Of a stretch of DNA of 64,000 nucleotides, positions 47,667-57,403 are shown in pieces. The stretch is taken from NCBI RefSeq assembly GCF_019175365.1, contig NZ_CP059572.1, forward strand, positions 5,766,001 through 5,830,000, given 5' to 3'. The notes under the pieces are model-generated. The model ran no database searches. It saw only the letters and a list, made by a program, of their open reading frames with translations, and had not been told where the DNA came from. This stretch comes from Actinomadura graeca. Lineage in GTDB: Bacteria; Actinomycetota; Actinomycetes; Streptosporangiales; Streptosporangiaceae. The translations under genes were made by a program, and so were the position numbers. Numbering within the stretch: position 1 is the first letter of the stretch; each line of letters opens with the position of its first letter.

Positions 47667-48371
47667 CTACGTTGCGTCTCCGTCCGGGCCGTAGAGCCGG
47701 GCGACATCGGGAGAGTCGAGCCACTTGGAATAAGTAGGCGACTTCGGCCAACCGTCAGGTGAGTCCTGCCATTCCTCTTGGCGGCCCCACGGCAGGACGT
47801 CGATCAACGCGAAGGTGTAGCTGAGCTGTTCGGTACCGCGGCCGTCGGTGTGCCAGGTCCGGTAGACCTTGTCGCCGTTGCGCAGGAACACGTTCACCGC
47901 GAAGCCCGCGCCGGGGGGCGCGCCCACGTCAGCACCGAACGGGCTTTCCGACGACGAGTACCAGTCCATCGTGTTGCCGACCTTGGCTTTGTAGGCCAGT
48001 GCTTCTTCGAGGGGCCCGTTGGTGACGATGACGAACCGGGCATCGTAGTTGTCGAGGAAGCCCAGCCGGACGTACTGCGACGTCAGTCCCGTACAGCCGC
48101 CGCACTGCCACTCCGCGCCGTCGGACCACATGTGGTTGTAGACGATGAGCTGGGAGCGCCCGTCGAAGACGTCGACCAGCCGGATCGGGCCGTCCGGACC
48201 GATGAGTGTGTAGTCCGGGAGCTCGACCATCGGCAGCCTGCGGCGCTGCGCAGCGATGGCGTCGAGTTCACGGGTGGCGGCCTTCTCCCGCAGACGCAGG
48301 TCGTCGAGCGCGGCCTGCCAGGTCTGCCGGTCGACGACCGGGGGTAGGGCGTTGGTGGTCTGCTCGGTCAC
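47667..48371 (-). CDS. DUF899 family thioredoxin-like protein
   Basis: 234 residues. The start is GTG 48371, because GGGAGAA lies three bases upstream; a longer frame to 48404 lacks a site. The N-terminal helix (WQAALDDLRLREKAATREL) and the core LPDYTLIGPDGPIRLVDVF are typical of DUF899, a predicted thioredoxin-fold family. CGGC (in EWQCGGCTG) sits at the thioredoxin CxxC position. The C-terminal half has the family's DWYSSSESPFGAD and TWHTDGRGTEQL stretches. Biochemical function is not established. It is transcribed convergently with the MerR-like gene. Confidence 0.9.
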   Translation of the reverse strand: MTEQTTNALPPVVDRQTWQAALDDLRLREKAATRELDAIAAQRRRLPMVELPDYTLIGPDGPIRLVDVFDGRSQLIVYNHMWSDGAEWQCGGCTGLTSQYVRLGFLDNYDARFVIVTNGPLEEALAYKAKVGNTMDWYSSSESPFGADVGAPPGAGFAVNVFLRNGDKVYRTWHTDGRGTEQLSYTFALIDVLPWGRQEEWQDSPDGWPKSPTYSKWLDSPDVARLYGPDGDAT

Positions 48372-49004
48372 GGTTTCTCCCACTCTCGGATGGATCTCCT
48401 GCAACTGTGTTGACCACCGAGGGGTGCGGAAGTCATCGCTCCCGGGTCCAGTCGGTCGAATCCCGTACCGATTGAGACCAAGTCCTACTTGGTGAGTCGG
48501 GCGCGATCGGGGCAGGGAGGGAAACGAGCGGGATGGATCGTCCTCGATGGCCTGTAGGAGATCGCCCGTCCGCTGCTACCGCTGCGGCGCTGCGGCGCTG
48601 CGTGCGCAGGGGGACAGGAAGCCTGGCTGCCGGTCGGTCGCGTCCAACATCTGCACCAGCGGTGGGCAGTAGACGCCGAGTTCTCCGGCTCAAGCCCGCC
48701 GTGCCGCGAAGTCCCACGGCGTGGCGACAACGGTCACGCGGGCCTGACGTCATTCCGGCGGACGGTGGTAGCGCTGGCTGTACCGGGTGGTTCCCGTAGG
48801 CGGGATTGAGTGCCGGGGCCTGTACAGGCAAATTCACTTGTATCGGCATGCCTGTTGAGCAACCGCCCGCCGCGAACGGTTCGCCGCACGTGGGCGCGTT
48901 CCACGAAAAGGACGGTGAGGAACTCGTATGCCGTTCCGCAGGCACGAAAGTGTTTGTCGAGTTCACGTCACCTCCGAACGGAATGAACCACGAATGGGTA
49001 CATC
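48372..49004. other. Intergenic stretch before the secreted protease-SGNH gene
   Basis: About 630 bases. It holds the divergent leaders of the DUF899 gene and the trypsin-SGNH gene. A short frame at 48806-49126 overlaps the latter and looks spurious. I see no RNA gene. Confidence 0.4.
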
Positions 49005-52000
49005 ATGATGAGACGGGTCGGCCGCGAGAGACCGTGGTCGCGCGGCCTGGCCATAGCGCTGATCGCGGTGCTGGCCGTCCTGGGCGCCCCGGCCGCGCCG
49101 CCCGCACGCGCCGTCATCAACGGTGAAGCGGCCTTGGCCTCCTGGGGGCAGGTCGAGGTGCTGCTGGATGGAAACTACAGATGCACCGGAACGCTCATCG
49201 CGCCGAACTGGGTCCTCACAGCAGCGCACTGCGTGCCCGCCACAGGGACCATTTCGGTTCGGGTCGGCGGCAGAGTCCGTGGCCTCGGAGCGCACATGGA
49301 CGTGAGACGCAATGTGCCGCATCCCAACACCGATGTCACCCTGCTTCAGCTCGACACTGCGGTGGGTTGGAACGCGGGCATTGCCTACGACGACACCCGC
49401 AGGCCGCCGATCTATCAGCAGGTCGAGATCCACGGCTTCGGACCGACCGAGCCCGGCGGTGTGCCGGCGTTGGAGCTCAGAACCGCCAGGCTCGAAGTGG
49501 AGCTGAACCGCGCTGTGCCGCCCATGCGCGATTGGGGCCCCGACGGGGCGCTGCTGCAGATGCAAGGGGTCCGTGGCACCCCCCTCCAAGGTGACTCCGG
49601 CGCCGGTGTGATCCGTAACGGCAGGCTCCAAGGGGTTTACGTCGGCCTCCATGGCCCGCAGCAGTTCGCGGTAGCGCTGCAGGCCATTCAGGGATGGATC
49701 TACCAGCAGACGGGGGTGCGGCCGGCGGACACCACCGAACGGATAGATGATCTGGGGGTCATGCCCCTGGGCGACGTCCGCATCCAGGGCCTCGGCAGCT
49801 CGCATGGATCCGGCTTCCGCGACGAACTGCGCCGCAGGACGATCAACGAGGTCCACAGCTTCGACTTCGTCGGCTCGCAGCGGTCCGGGCAGACGCCCGA
49901 CCCCGACCACGAGGGCCATCCCGGCGCGACGATCAGCGAGATCGCGCGCAGGGCCGATACCGCGGTCCCGCAGTACAAGCCCAATGTCGTCCTTCTCAAC
50001 GCCGGGACCACCGACATGGAACGCGGCGGGATCGCCGGCACCGCCGCCGAGCTGGGGTCGTTGATCGACCAGATTCTTGAGGACGCCCCCAAGGCCACGG
50101 TGCTGGTGTCCACGCTGGCGCCCGCACGGGTCGAGGCCGTCCAAGAAAGGATCACTTCCTTCAACAAGCAGATCCCAAGCGTGGTCGCGCAGCGGGCGAG
50201 AGCCGGCAAGCACGTCGGCCTGGTCGACATGCGCGAGATCACGACCGACGATCTGACCGGCGACGGCCTGAACCTCAATGACCGCGGGTACACCAAGATG
50301 GCCGAGGCGTTCGACTCCGCCATCGAAATGGCATCGGCCCAGAACTGGATCGTCGGCCCCCGTAACGAGCAGCGGTACGCCTACCGCGCCATGCCGCTGG
50401 GGTCATCGACCACCTATGGCGAGAAAAGCTCGGACGGAAACGGCTACCGAGACGTCCTCGACCAGGGTTTGCAAGACCTGGCCGAACGCAACGGCGGGGA
50501 GACCGGCGAGGGGGGCACCAAGGCCAAGCTCATGAACGACACCGACGACACCCCCCAGGTGGACATGGTGGGCTCGGTCCGGGCCGGCCGGATGGCGGAC
50601 AGGGACAACGAAGGCTGGCGGGGACGCAAGATCCATGAGATCGCCGACAAGGCCAGCTGCTCCGTCAAGCTCTACAAACCCAACATCATCACACTCATCG
50701 CGGGCGGGAACGACGTCAACCAGAACTATCAAATGGACGGCGCGATCGGACGGCTGGAATCGCTGATCAGGCAGATCAGCAAAGACGCCGATAACACCCT
50801 CGTGCTGGTGGCCGGAGTACAGCCCTACCCCGACCCGGCCTGGGACGCGCGGGGCAAGTCCTTCAACGCCAAGATCCCCGGCCTGGTGGAAAAGCTCGGG
50901 GACGAGGGTGTGAACGTCATGTGGGTCGACACCGGACTGCAGCTGTCCGACATCGGCCCGGACGGCAACCATCCCACCGACCAGGGCTACGACAAGATCG
51001 GCGCGGCGTTCGTCAAGGCGGCCAACGAGGCGAATGGGCAGGGACGGCTCGTCGATCCTGTTTACCAGAAATCCGAAGAGGTGTCCGACGCCTGCGGCAT
51101 AACCGACGATGGCACAGGCACCGATGACAAGAGCTCCAAACTGGGCCCGCACTGGGAGGACCGCGGGGTCATCCAGGCCAAACAGTTCCCCTCCAGCGAC
51201 AAGTTCTGGCTGGTCGACATCAACCAGGACCGCAAGGCCGAGTTCGTCGCGGTCGACAAGAACCAGAACTTCCGGTTCTGGTGGAACGGCGGCCCGTCCG
51301 GTAAGGCCTGGGTCCCCTTTGTCGAAGGCCAGAACTCCTACAAGCCCCGGACCGGGGCGGTCGGCAATCAGTTGCGGTTCGGTGACCTCGACGGCGACGG
51401 CTTTCCCGACTGCATGGTCGTCGACCTCAAAGGCACCGTGGACCTGCACACGTGGAAGGCCGACAACCCGTCCGGCTCACGCATGTGCATGGAACCCCGC
51501 GACAACACCCACGTCTACTCCAACGGTTCCGCGGGAGAGCGGCTGAACATCGACCCGAACACCAAGATCCGGTTCGCCGACGTCACCGGCGGAGGCCGCG
51601 ACGACTATCTGCTGATCAAGCCGGACGGCTCGACGACCGCCTGGTACAACCGGGGTTTCGCCACCGAGCGGCAACTGAACTTCCTGGACTGGACCCCTCC
51701 CCAGCAGATCAGCGGCGCTCTGCAAAACCCCAGAGAGATCAGGTACGCCGACATCAACGGTGACAAGCGCGCCGACCGGATCCTCATCACCCTCAAGGGC
51801 GGCGCCAGGGCCTGGATCAACGAAGGGCCCAGAGGCTCGGGCGGCACCTACCGCGACATCGGCAAGATCGCCGATGACGGCGACCTGCCGCCCAAGGACA
51901 TCCAGTTCGCCGACCTCGACGGAGACGGCAAGGCCGACTTCGTGCGCATCGGCTGGACCGGAGTCACCCACGCCTGGCTCAACAAACTCCCGGCCAACTA

Positions 52001-52022
52001 CTTCGACACCTTCCACCCATAG
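49005..52022 (+). CDS. Secreted trypsin-like protease fused to two SGNH-hydrolase domains and an FG-GAP repeat region
   Basis: 1,005 residues with a Sec signal peptide (RR..., hydrophobic 15-28, cleavage near PARA-V, residue 36). Residues 37-235 form an S1 trypsin fold with His75 (LTAAHC), Asp110 (NTDVTLLQLD) and Ser198 (GDSGAG), so the protease looks active. Residues ~252-445 and ~460-675 are two SGNH/GDSL-type hydrolase domains. In the second, MPLGSSTTYG (Ser467), GGND (569-570 region) and DGNH (Asp653, His656) are intact. The first has lost all three. Residues ~705-1000 carry five FG-GAP/VCBS-like calcium-loop repeats (such as FGDLDGDGFPD and FADLDGDGKAD), a likely beta-propeller that binds substrate or the cell surface. 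A strong terminator follows. The substrate is unknown; a secreted esterase/protease acting on polymer or host material is possible. Confidence 0.95.
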   Translation: MMRRVGRERPWSRGLAIALIAVLAVLGAPAAPPARAVINGEAALASWGQVEVLLDGNYRCTGTLIAPNWVLTAAHCVPATGTISVRVGGRVRGLGAHMDVRRNVPHPNTDVTLLQLDTAVGWNAGIAYDDTRRPPIYQQVEIHGFGPTEPGGVPALELRTARLEVELNRAVPPMRDWGPDGALLQMQGVRGTPLQGDSGAGVIRNGRLQGVYVGLHGPQQFAVALQAIQGWIYQQTGVRPADTTERIDDLGVMPLGDVRIQGLGSSHGSGFRDELRRRTINEVHSFDFVGSQRSGQTPDPDHEGHPGATISEIARRADTAVPQYKPNVVLLNAGTTDMERGGIAGTAAELGSLIDQILEDAPKATVLVSTLAPARVEAVQERITSFNKQIPSVVAQRARAGKHVGLVDMREITTDDLTGDGLNLNDRGYTKMAEAFDSAIEMASAQNWIVGPRNEQRYAYRAMPLGSSTTYGEKSSDGNGYRDVLDQGLQDLAERNGGETGEGGTKAKLMNDTDDTPQVDMVGSVRAGRMADRDNEGWRGRKIHEIADKASCSVKLYKPNIITLIAGGNDVNQNYQMDGAIGRLESLIRQISKDADNTLVLVAGVQPYPDPAWDARGKSFNAKIPGLVEKLGDEGVNVMWVDTGLQLSDIGPDGNHPTDQGYDKIGAAFVKAANEANGQGRLVDPVYQKSEEVSDACGITDDGTGTDDKSSKLGPHWEDRGVIQAKQFPSSDKFWLVDINQDRKAEFVAVDKNQNFRFWWNGGPSGKAWVPFVEGQNSYKPRTGAVGNQLRFGDLDGDGFPDCMVVDLKGTVDLHTWKADNPSGSRMCMEPRDNTHVYSNGSAGERLNIDPNTKIRFADVTGGGRDDYLLIKPDGSTTAWYNRGFATERQLNFLDWTPPQQISGALQNPREIRYADINGDKRADRILITLKGGARAWINEGPRGSGGTYRDIGKIADDGDLPPKDIQFADLDGDGKADFVRIGWTGVTHAWLNKLPANYFDTFHP

Positions 52023-52040
52023 TCCGCGTGACCCACACGA

Positions 52041-52073
52041 CGGTCCTGCGGCCTCAAACAGGCCGCAGGACCG
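52041..52073 (+). terminator. Strong intrinsic terminator after the trypsin-SGNH gene
   Basis: CGGTCCTGCGGCCT (52041-52054) pairs perfectly with AGGCCGCAGGACCG (52060-52073) around a 5-base loop. It lies 19 bases after the stop codon. The right arm (GGCCGCAGGACCG) is repeated once more at 52127-52139. Confidence 0.85.
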
Positions 52074-52394
52074 AACGCCTTAAAGGCGGACCACCAAGCA
52101 ACGACACGATCAAAATTTCGACGATTGGCCGCAGGACCGTATGGTCGCCGAAGCCCTCGTCCGCACAGTTAAGTCAGCCACCGACACCCAACCGCCGTCA
52201 CCCTCACCTACGGCCGATGTCCCCAATGGCTCCAGGACCGTCCGCGGGACGGCCTGAGCTCTTGACCGGTCTTGTCCTAGAAACAGATCCAGGCGCTCAG
52301 GTCGCCGCCCGCGGCGCTTCATCTGCGGTGGGTCTATCCAGTTAACGGCTCTGCCGTATATTCAGTGGTGACGGACAGTGGTGTCAGCCGAGCA

Positions 52395-53305
52395 GGATCC
52401 GGTGTCGAACGAGCGGGAAGGCGCGCGTCCGTACATCTGACGCTTGATCATTTGTGTCTTGGTGTTGACGCCTTCGGTACCGACGTTGTGAAACGGCAGG
52501 GTCAGGGCAGCGTTCACGGCGTCGCGGACCAGGTCGAGCCCGCGGGTGAAAGCGTGCAAGTGAGGCAGGTCTTCCGCTCTGGCCTGCTGATCCACTCGGT
52601 CAGGTGTTCGGCGTTGCCGTCGGCGACGCACGCGTCGAGCCGCTCGGTCTGGTGGTCCTTGAGATGGTCGGGGGCGGTGAGCAGGCCGCGAATAAGGCGG
52701 CGTGGTGAAACGGCGGGAGGTCGGCCTCGACGCGTCCCTGGATGATGTAGAGCAGGTTCTGGCTGCCGATGTAGCCGAGCTGTCTGATCTATTCCAGCAG
52801 TTGCAGCACCGGACCGCCGGATCTTGCTCGCGGCGTCGGCGCAGATGGTCGCGGTAGGGAGATCGGCCAGCGTGGGCCGGTACTGCGGGAGCGCGCACCA
52901 GCCGCTCGGGCTCGGGGACACGCGCGTAGCGTTTGACGGTGTTGAGCGCCGGTCCCCGGCGGCGGGAGCATTCCAGCGCCCTTGTTCAGCACCGGCCGCT
53001 CCGGCAGCGGCAGCCGCAGCAATACGTGCAGCGCGGTGTGCCGGGACACCAGCACACCCAGCCTGGATAACAGAAGTGTGCCGGCGCGGCTGGCTCTCGT
53101 ACGACCACGCCGAAGTGCGAGGCCAGCCGGGGTGTACGGCGCTGGTAACGCTCCAGGACACCGGGCAGTTGTTCACGGAGGGTCTGGACGCAGCCGCGGA
53201 TCGGGCACACCAGCCGACGCACCCGCACACCGACCACGGCCTCGTAACCGCAGCTTCGGCTATGGCATACGCCGCAGACCGGCAGGCCATATGCGGCAAT
53301 CATCT
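52395..53305 (-). pseudogene. Decayed ISL3-family transposase
   Basis: The minus strand holds transposase fragments in three frames. The N-terminal zinc-finger region (VCGVCHSRS... and VRRLVCPIRGCVQTL, LPGVLERYQRRTPRLASHFG) is at 53303-53000. A middle part (DHLKDHQTERLD) follows. The C-terminal signature (FTRGLDLVRDAVNAALTLPF, TQMIKRQMYGRA) is at about 52590-52400. These are typical of ISL3-family transposases. Frame changes between the parts and a missing DDE core mean it cannot be active. I could not find its terminal inverted repeats. Confidence 0.75.
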
Positions 53306-53388
53306 ATGCCGAATGGATGGACCTTAAACGACCTCTACCGCCGTCCCATCTCATAGGCAGCGGAGACGCTAGTGGGCGGGGAGCGAAG

Positions 53389-53886
53389 ATGGTTGAGATC
53401 ACCGCTGGACTGCTCGGGGCTCTCCTGGGTGCCGCCTGTACATTCGTGGTGCAGCGGCTGGAGTCACGTCGTCGCTGGAGGTTCGACCTAGCGCAGGAGC
53501 TCTACCGGACCTGGCAGTCCATCGAGCACATCGAGGCGCGTGTGCGGGCGTACTACCTGCTGACCGAGAACCTTCGAAGCCAGCATCCGCAGAGCTTCCT
53601 TGAGCTGGCCACGGCCTGCCGCGCTGAGGGGCGAACCGAGGACTGGATCGCCATCAGCCGAGTTCTGCACTTCTTCGAGGAGTGCGGCGCCCTGCTGGAC
53701 TGCGCGGCCGTCGATCACGCTCTGCTCAAGCACTTGATCGGACGCTACGTGACATATTGGGTCGACGGGTTCCTCCACCCCTGGTGGGAATTATCAACCG
53801 GACGCGATGATCCGAGAGAGCTGGGATGGCACACCCCGATATCCAGGCTTCGGGCCCGTGTGGGCGCGCCACAGCCCTCACGATGA
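53389..53886 (+). CDS. Small membrane-anchored protein of unknown function (DUF4760-like)
   Basis: 165 residues. The start is ATG 53389 with GGGGAG about 5 bases upstream; the frame opens earlier at 53317. A single N-terminal membrane helix (ITAGLLGALLGAACTFVV) is followed by a basic segment (ESRRRWRFDL), placing the rest in the cytoplasm. The remainder is helical (YRTWQSIEHIEARVRAYYLL, VLHFFEECGALLDC), similar in layout to DUF4760 proteins. No catalytic motif is seen. It lies next to a transposase remnant in a gene-poor area. Confidence 0.75.
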   Translation: MVEITAGLLGALLGAACTFVVQRLESRRRWRFDLAQELYRTWQSIEHIEARVRAYYLLTENLRSQHPQSFLELATACRAEGRTEDWIAISRVLHFFEECGALLDCAAVDHALLKHLIGRYVTYWVDGFLHPWWELSTGRDDPRELGWHTPISRLRARVGAPQPSR

Positions 53887-54615
53887 CGTGGCATCGTGGC
53901 GCGTGTGCGAGGTCTGCTGGGGATACTCCCGCCCTTCTCGTTGAAAGAACGCTTCGTCCGGTCACTCCGGAAGCCCCGGCCCCGTCCGTTCACGATCCCT
54001 GCAAGCCCGGTAGCAGGCTGGCGAGTTCGTCTGGAAACGGGCGGGCTCGAAGCCCAGTGTCGAAAGCCTGCAAGCGGGAGTGATGACGCGGTCTGGGACA
54101 TGAAGCGGAGCTTGCGGGGTCGTTGCTCAACCTGCCCGGTGGGTGGGACGAGGGAGTGCCGAGCTTCTCGAATTCGAGGCGAAGGCCATGGACGAAGGCA
54201 GGCCCTTTTCGCCCGGTGACCTGCGGATAGGTGCGTCCGGGGCGGCTCGCTCCAAGACCGGTGAACCCGGGAAGCCGATGGGTGCCGGGTGTGCCTCGGA
54301 GGCGGCCGTAGTACCGCTCGAGTCGACCGGGCAAAACGACCGACGGTGATGGGTACCTGCGCTTGGAGTTGAGTGCCGGTGCGGAGGGTCGTCGGCGCCA
54401 TGTCCACTGGGGCGGTTTCCGGACGCGGAAGGCCGCGTTGGAGGAGTGGGTGCAATTGGGGGTCCGCGTGGCTGCAGATACACGTAGTGTCCGGTCTAGT
54501 CGCCCGCGCGGCCGAGACCGGCCCCACCGTGCGCAGCTTTTACCGTGCGCCTGGTGACGGCGCGGTTCTATGGTCGGATGCGTGCAGGCATCAGCGGGGC
54601 GGCGGGCGGTGGCCG
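53887..54615. other. Gene-poor stretch with a possible group II intron 5' fragment
   Basis: No frame here has good codon bias. Between about 54090 and 54400 the sequence has features reminiscent of the leader of actinobacterial group II introns. These are GGTGAACCCGGGAAGCC and a segment translating as GAGCASEAAVVPLESTGQ, a pattern I associate with the region before the intron reverse transcriptase. No reverse transcriptase or domain V/VI is present, so at best this is a 5' relic. Confidence 0.25.
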
Positions 54616-55323
54616 GTGGATGAGATCGCGCCCGGCCTCACCCGGGACCACCTCCACCCCTTCGCGGACCTGGCCCGCGTGAACCTGAAGACTGCGGACC
54701 TGACCGACGTGAACCTGCATGGCGTTAACCTGACCCAGGCGGACCTCAGCTATGCGAACCTGCGTGGAGTAGACCTCACGCGCACGGACCTGAGCCGCGC
54801 GAATCTGGCTGGCGCGAATCTGAGAGACACGCGCCTGGTCGGCGCGAACCTGAAAGGCGCGCAACTGCGCGATGCCGATCTGACCGCCGCAGACCTGACC
54901 GGCGTGCACTTGACCGACCTGGACGATGGGTCCTTGCGCTCAGCCGAGCTGTCCAACACGTATCGGAGCCGAAGCTCGAACCGCGCGAACCTGAGCCGCG
55001 CGAACTTGACCGACACGAATCTGAACGGCGCGATCCTGACCTGCGCAAACCTCTACGGCGCGATCTTGGTTCGTGCCAGCCTGATCCTCGCGGACCTGAG
55101 TGACACGAACTTGACCGAGGCGGATCTGACCGGCGCGGATCTGACCGACACGAACCTGACCAGCGCGACGCTGGAAACCGATGCGACCCTGGAGGGAGTC
55201 CGATGGAATTCCGGGACGCTATGGCCGTTCAACATGGCCGAGTCGATGCGGGTCCGGTCGGATGAGAGAGCGCCAGAGGTGTGGGTGGTCAGAGCCGCCA
55301 TCGCACCCGATGGGGTCAGGTAA
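54616..55323 (+). CDS. Pentapeptide-repeat protein
   Basis: About 235 residues if it starts at GTG 54616; the frame is open to 54373 and no start has a good ribosome site. Residues ~17-195 consist of A(D/N)LXX pentapeptides (DLTDVNLHGVNLTQADLSYA and so on), interrupted once by DDGSLRSAELSNTYRSRSSN. They predict a right-handed quadrilateral beta-helix. A short C-terminal tail (WNSGTLWPF) follows. Such proteins include DNA mimics that protect gyrase (Qnr/MfpA), but most have unknown roles. No partner gene is adjacent. Confidence 0.85.
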   Translation: MDEIAPGLTRDHLHPFADLARVNLKTADLTDVNLHGVNLTQADLSYANLRGVDLTRTDLSRANLAGANLRDTRLVGANLKGAQLRDADLTAADLTGVHLTDLDDGSLRSAELSNTYRSRSSNRANLSRANLTDTNLNGAILTCANLYGAILVRASLILADLSDTNLTEADLTGADLTDTNLTSATLETDATLEGVRWNSGTLWPFNMAESMRVRSDERAPEVWVVRAAIAPDGVR

Positions 55324-56612
55324 GAGGACGCGGGACGACGGCGCTGGCGAGGGAGTCAGTCCTCGGTGAGGTCGGGGTGGTGGTGCTGGGCGAGGGCCTG
55401 GAGTGCGGCCGCGCGGATGGTCGAGGCGGTTCGCCGGCTCGGCGTGGGGCCGGGGCCCGCTGCGGACCGGGCCCGGCAGGCGGGCACCCTCTACACCGGT
55501 AGGCCCCCGGGCAGGCGCCGCTGACCTGCGTGGTGGGCGGGGGTACAGGGGTGGCGGTGTGCTGTCCTGACCGGAACGACGGCACGACGCCACACCGGCA
55601 CGGCAGCTCTCGCGGCCGAGTCGCCGATGAGCCCACCAGCTTGGCCGTCGGCGGGGTCGGTGGTGTGTATCTGCTTCAATGCCCGGGTGAGCAGCGGCCG
55701 GTGTTTAGCTGCATTCGATAAGCGCTGGATTCCACAGAGTGCCGTGCAATCTGTAACGGAGATCTGAGGTCTCCCCGTGGCGCCTCAGCCGCCGCCAGCG
55801 GAGCACACTGCGCTCGCCGTTCCACCCGATCGGCTCCCAAACGCCACGCAGCCCGCTGGTCACTCAGAGCGGCGATGCCACTGCTGCACCTGTGGGACGG
55901 CCTAGAGGGCGGTGGTGGCCGGTTTACGACGAAGGCCACGCTGTAGCGCGCTCGCGTCACGGCGACGTGGACGTCATCACGATCTGTGAAAGCACGCGTA
56001 CGCTCCCGACCGATGCCTTCGTGCGTCTGAATGCCCTTCTGCGCACCATGTCTGCGCGGAGTTCGGCGTACCTGGGAGCGTGCGGCGTCGTCGGCATGGT
56101 TTCTCGGGTGGTGAGGACGTCAGAGTGGTGGACGCCTTCTTGAGGTCGGGCATGTCCTGTCCCAGGGCTGCGCGGATGCTTGACCGGTTCGACGGCATCC
56201 ACTGTCATTTCTCTTCTGCCGCATGCGTGCTCTGGCGTCAGCTACCGGACGGAGGCGCCACCGGGGGTGACCTTGGCTTGGGGTGGGAGGCGGGACCGTT
56301 CGCCGCTGAGGTGGTCGGCCGGGGGCACGGGCGGTGGTCCCGCAGACCTGATTGAGCCGGATCTTTGCGGAGGCGGACGACCGGGGCGTCTCCGTCGGCC
56401 TGACGTTCCTTCCCGGGTGTTGGGCGAGGCCATGGTGAAGAGGCAGGTGCCGGTGGGTGCGGCGCGGCCTGGGACACGTATGTTTCGGTGGCCTGATGGC
56501 TGACCGCTGTGGTGGTGGCCCGGGTGGTGTCCGCGAGCCGACAGGGGAACGTAGTGGGGCGAAGTTGGCGGCGGGCGAAGCGGACATCTTCATCGTTTGG
56601 GCTGGTCAGGGG
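55324..56612. other. Gene-poor stretch between the pentapeptide gene and tRNA-Lys
   Basis: About 1.3 kb with short frames on both strands but no recognisable domain or strong start. A minus-strand frame ending near 55356 reads RRTASTIRAAALQALAQHHH and may be the tail of a decayed gene, but I cannot name it. Confidence 0.4.
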
Positions 56613-56615
56613 TGG

Positions 56616-56688
56616 TGGGTCGCGTGGGACTCGAACCCACAACCTACGGATTAAAAGTCCGGAGCTCTGCCAATTGAGCTAGCGACCC
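56616..56688 (-). tRNA. tRNA-Lys (anticodon TTT)
   Basis: 73 bases plus an encoded CCA (56615-56613). The acceptor stem pairs GGGTCGC with GCGACCC. The D-arm is AGCTCAATTGGCAGAGC. The anticodon arm is CCGGA CTTTTAA TCCG(T) with anticodon TTT. The T-arm is GTGGG TTCGAGT CCCAC. It is a standard bacterial lysine tRNA. Such genes are frequent integration sites, but no attachment-site duplicate of its 3' end was recognised in the window. Confidence 0.97.
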
Positions 56689-57191
56689 TCGATGCCTGCG
56701 GTTCTCCAGTCGGTCCCGACGTGATCGATCGTACATGGGTGCCTCAGGCGGGGGAGACGGCCCGTCAGGGATGTCACGAGTGTAGAGGGCTGTCCTGGTC
56801 CATCGCATCCCGGTTGCCGGGCGGGCGGGGTGTGCGGGGGCGGTGGGAGGTGTGGGGTGCGGTGTACGGGGTACAAGCGGCCGGATCGCGATGGAGTTCT
56901 TCGGAAATAGGTCGGCTGTTACCGCGGTCGTCACCGGCGTGTGCCGGGATTGCAGGTTCTCACTGTGTGGATGGGGTCTGATAACGACGAAGTCCGGCGA
57001 CGAGGCGGGCTCTTCTGTGAAAATGGCACTGCCCGCGGCGCGGCGGGCGGGCGGAACGGCGGACGGGGCCGGCAGGGGTCCTGAGGGCCGTACGGGCCTG
57101 TAGGTATCGGTCACGAGTTGACCTGGTCGATCGCGGTCGTTGCGGGTGCGTGGGGCACCCGTCGTCGTGGTGGTCAAGTAAGGAGGTTCTG
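56689..57191. other. Leader region between tRNA-Lys and the endolysin cassette
   Basis: About 500 bases with no credible gene. The only clear element is the AAGGAGG ribosome site at about 57179-57185 before the first micro-ORF. Confidence 0.4.
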
Positions 57192-57242
57192 TTGGCTCAA
57201 CTGCACATGTCCATTCCGGCCGACACTCCGGAGGAGCAGTGA
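57192..57242 (+). CDS. 16-codon micro-ORF heading the endolysin cassette
   Basis: TTG at 57192 preceded by AAGGAGG six bases upstream, the best ribosome site in this area, encoding MAQLHMSIPADTPEEQ. Its TGA overlaps the GTG of the next gene (GTGA). No known family. The tight coupling suggests it is translated, as a leader peptide or a tiny phage protein, but there is no direct evidence. Confidence 0.4.
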   Translation: MAQLHMSIPADTPEEQ

Positions 57243-57403
57243 CCCCCCAGTCAAGAAAAGATGAGAATGAGGCGGCCTATATGGATCGGGTCGATGCCCA
57301 CCCCGATGTCCATAGGGCCACCGAGGCCGACGAAGAGCAGATCCTGAGGGAGCTGTACGGCGACCCCGATTCCGACGGCGTCTTCCGAGGGGAGGGGCGC
57401 TGA
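57239..57403 (+). CDS. 54-residue acidic protein, phage-type cassette
   Basis: Starts at GTG 57239 overlapping the previous stop and ends with TGA overlapping the ATG of the endolysin gene (TGATG). The product is acidic (DEENEAAYMDRVDAH..., EADEEQILRELYGDPDSDG) and lacks a known domain. Its size, composition and coupling to a CHAP hydrolase resemble small proteins placed before lysins in actinophages. The role is unknown. Confidence 0.6.
   Translation: MTPQSRKDENEAAYMDRVDAHPDVHRATEADEEQILRELYGDPDSDGVFRGEGR

Noticed and set aside
48806..49126. 106-residue frame before the trypsin-SGNH gene
   Set aside because: It overlaps the signal peptide coding region in another frame and has no motif or ribosome site.
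54664..55190. Regular 15-base repeats (GCGAACCTGACC-like)
   Set aside because: These are codons of A(N/D)LXX pentapeptides in one open frame, not a CRISPR array or satellite.
56613..56700. tRNA-Lys as the attachment site of the endolysin element
   Set aside because: Phage integration normally uses the tRNA 3' end, which here faces left, away from the lysin genes. No repeated 3' segment was found.
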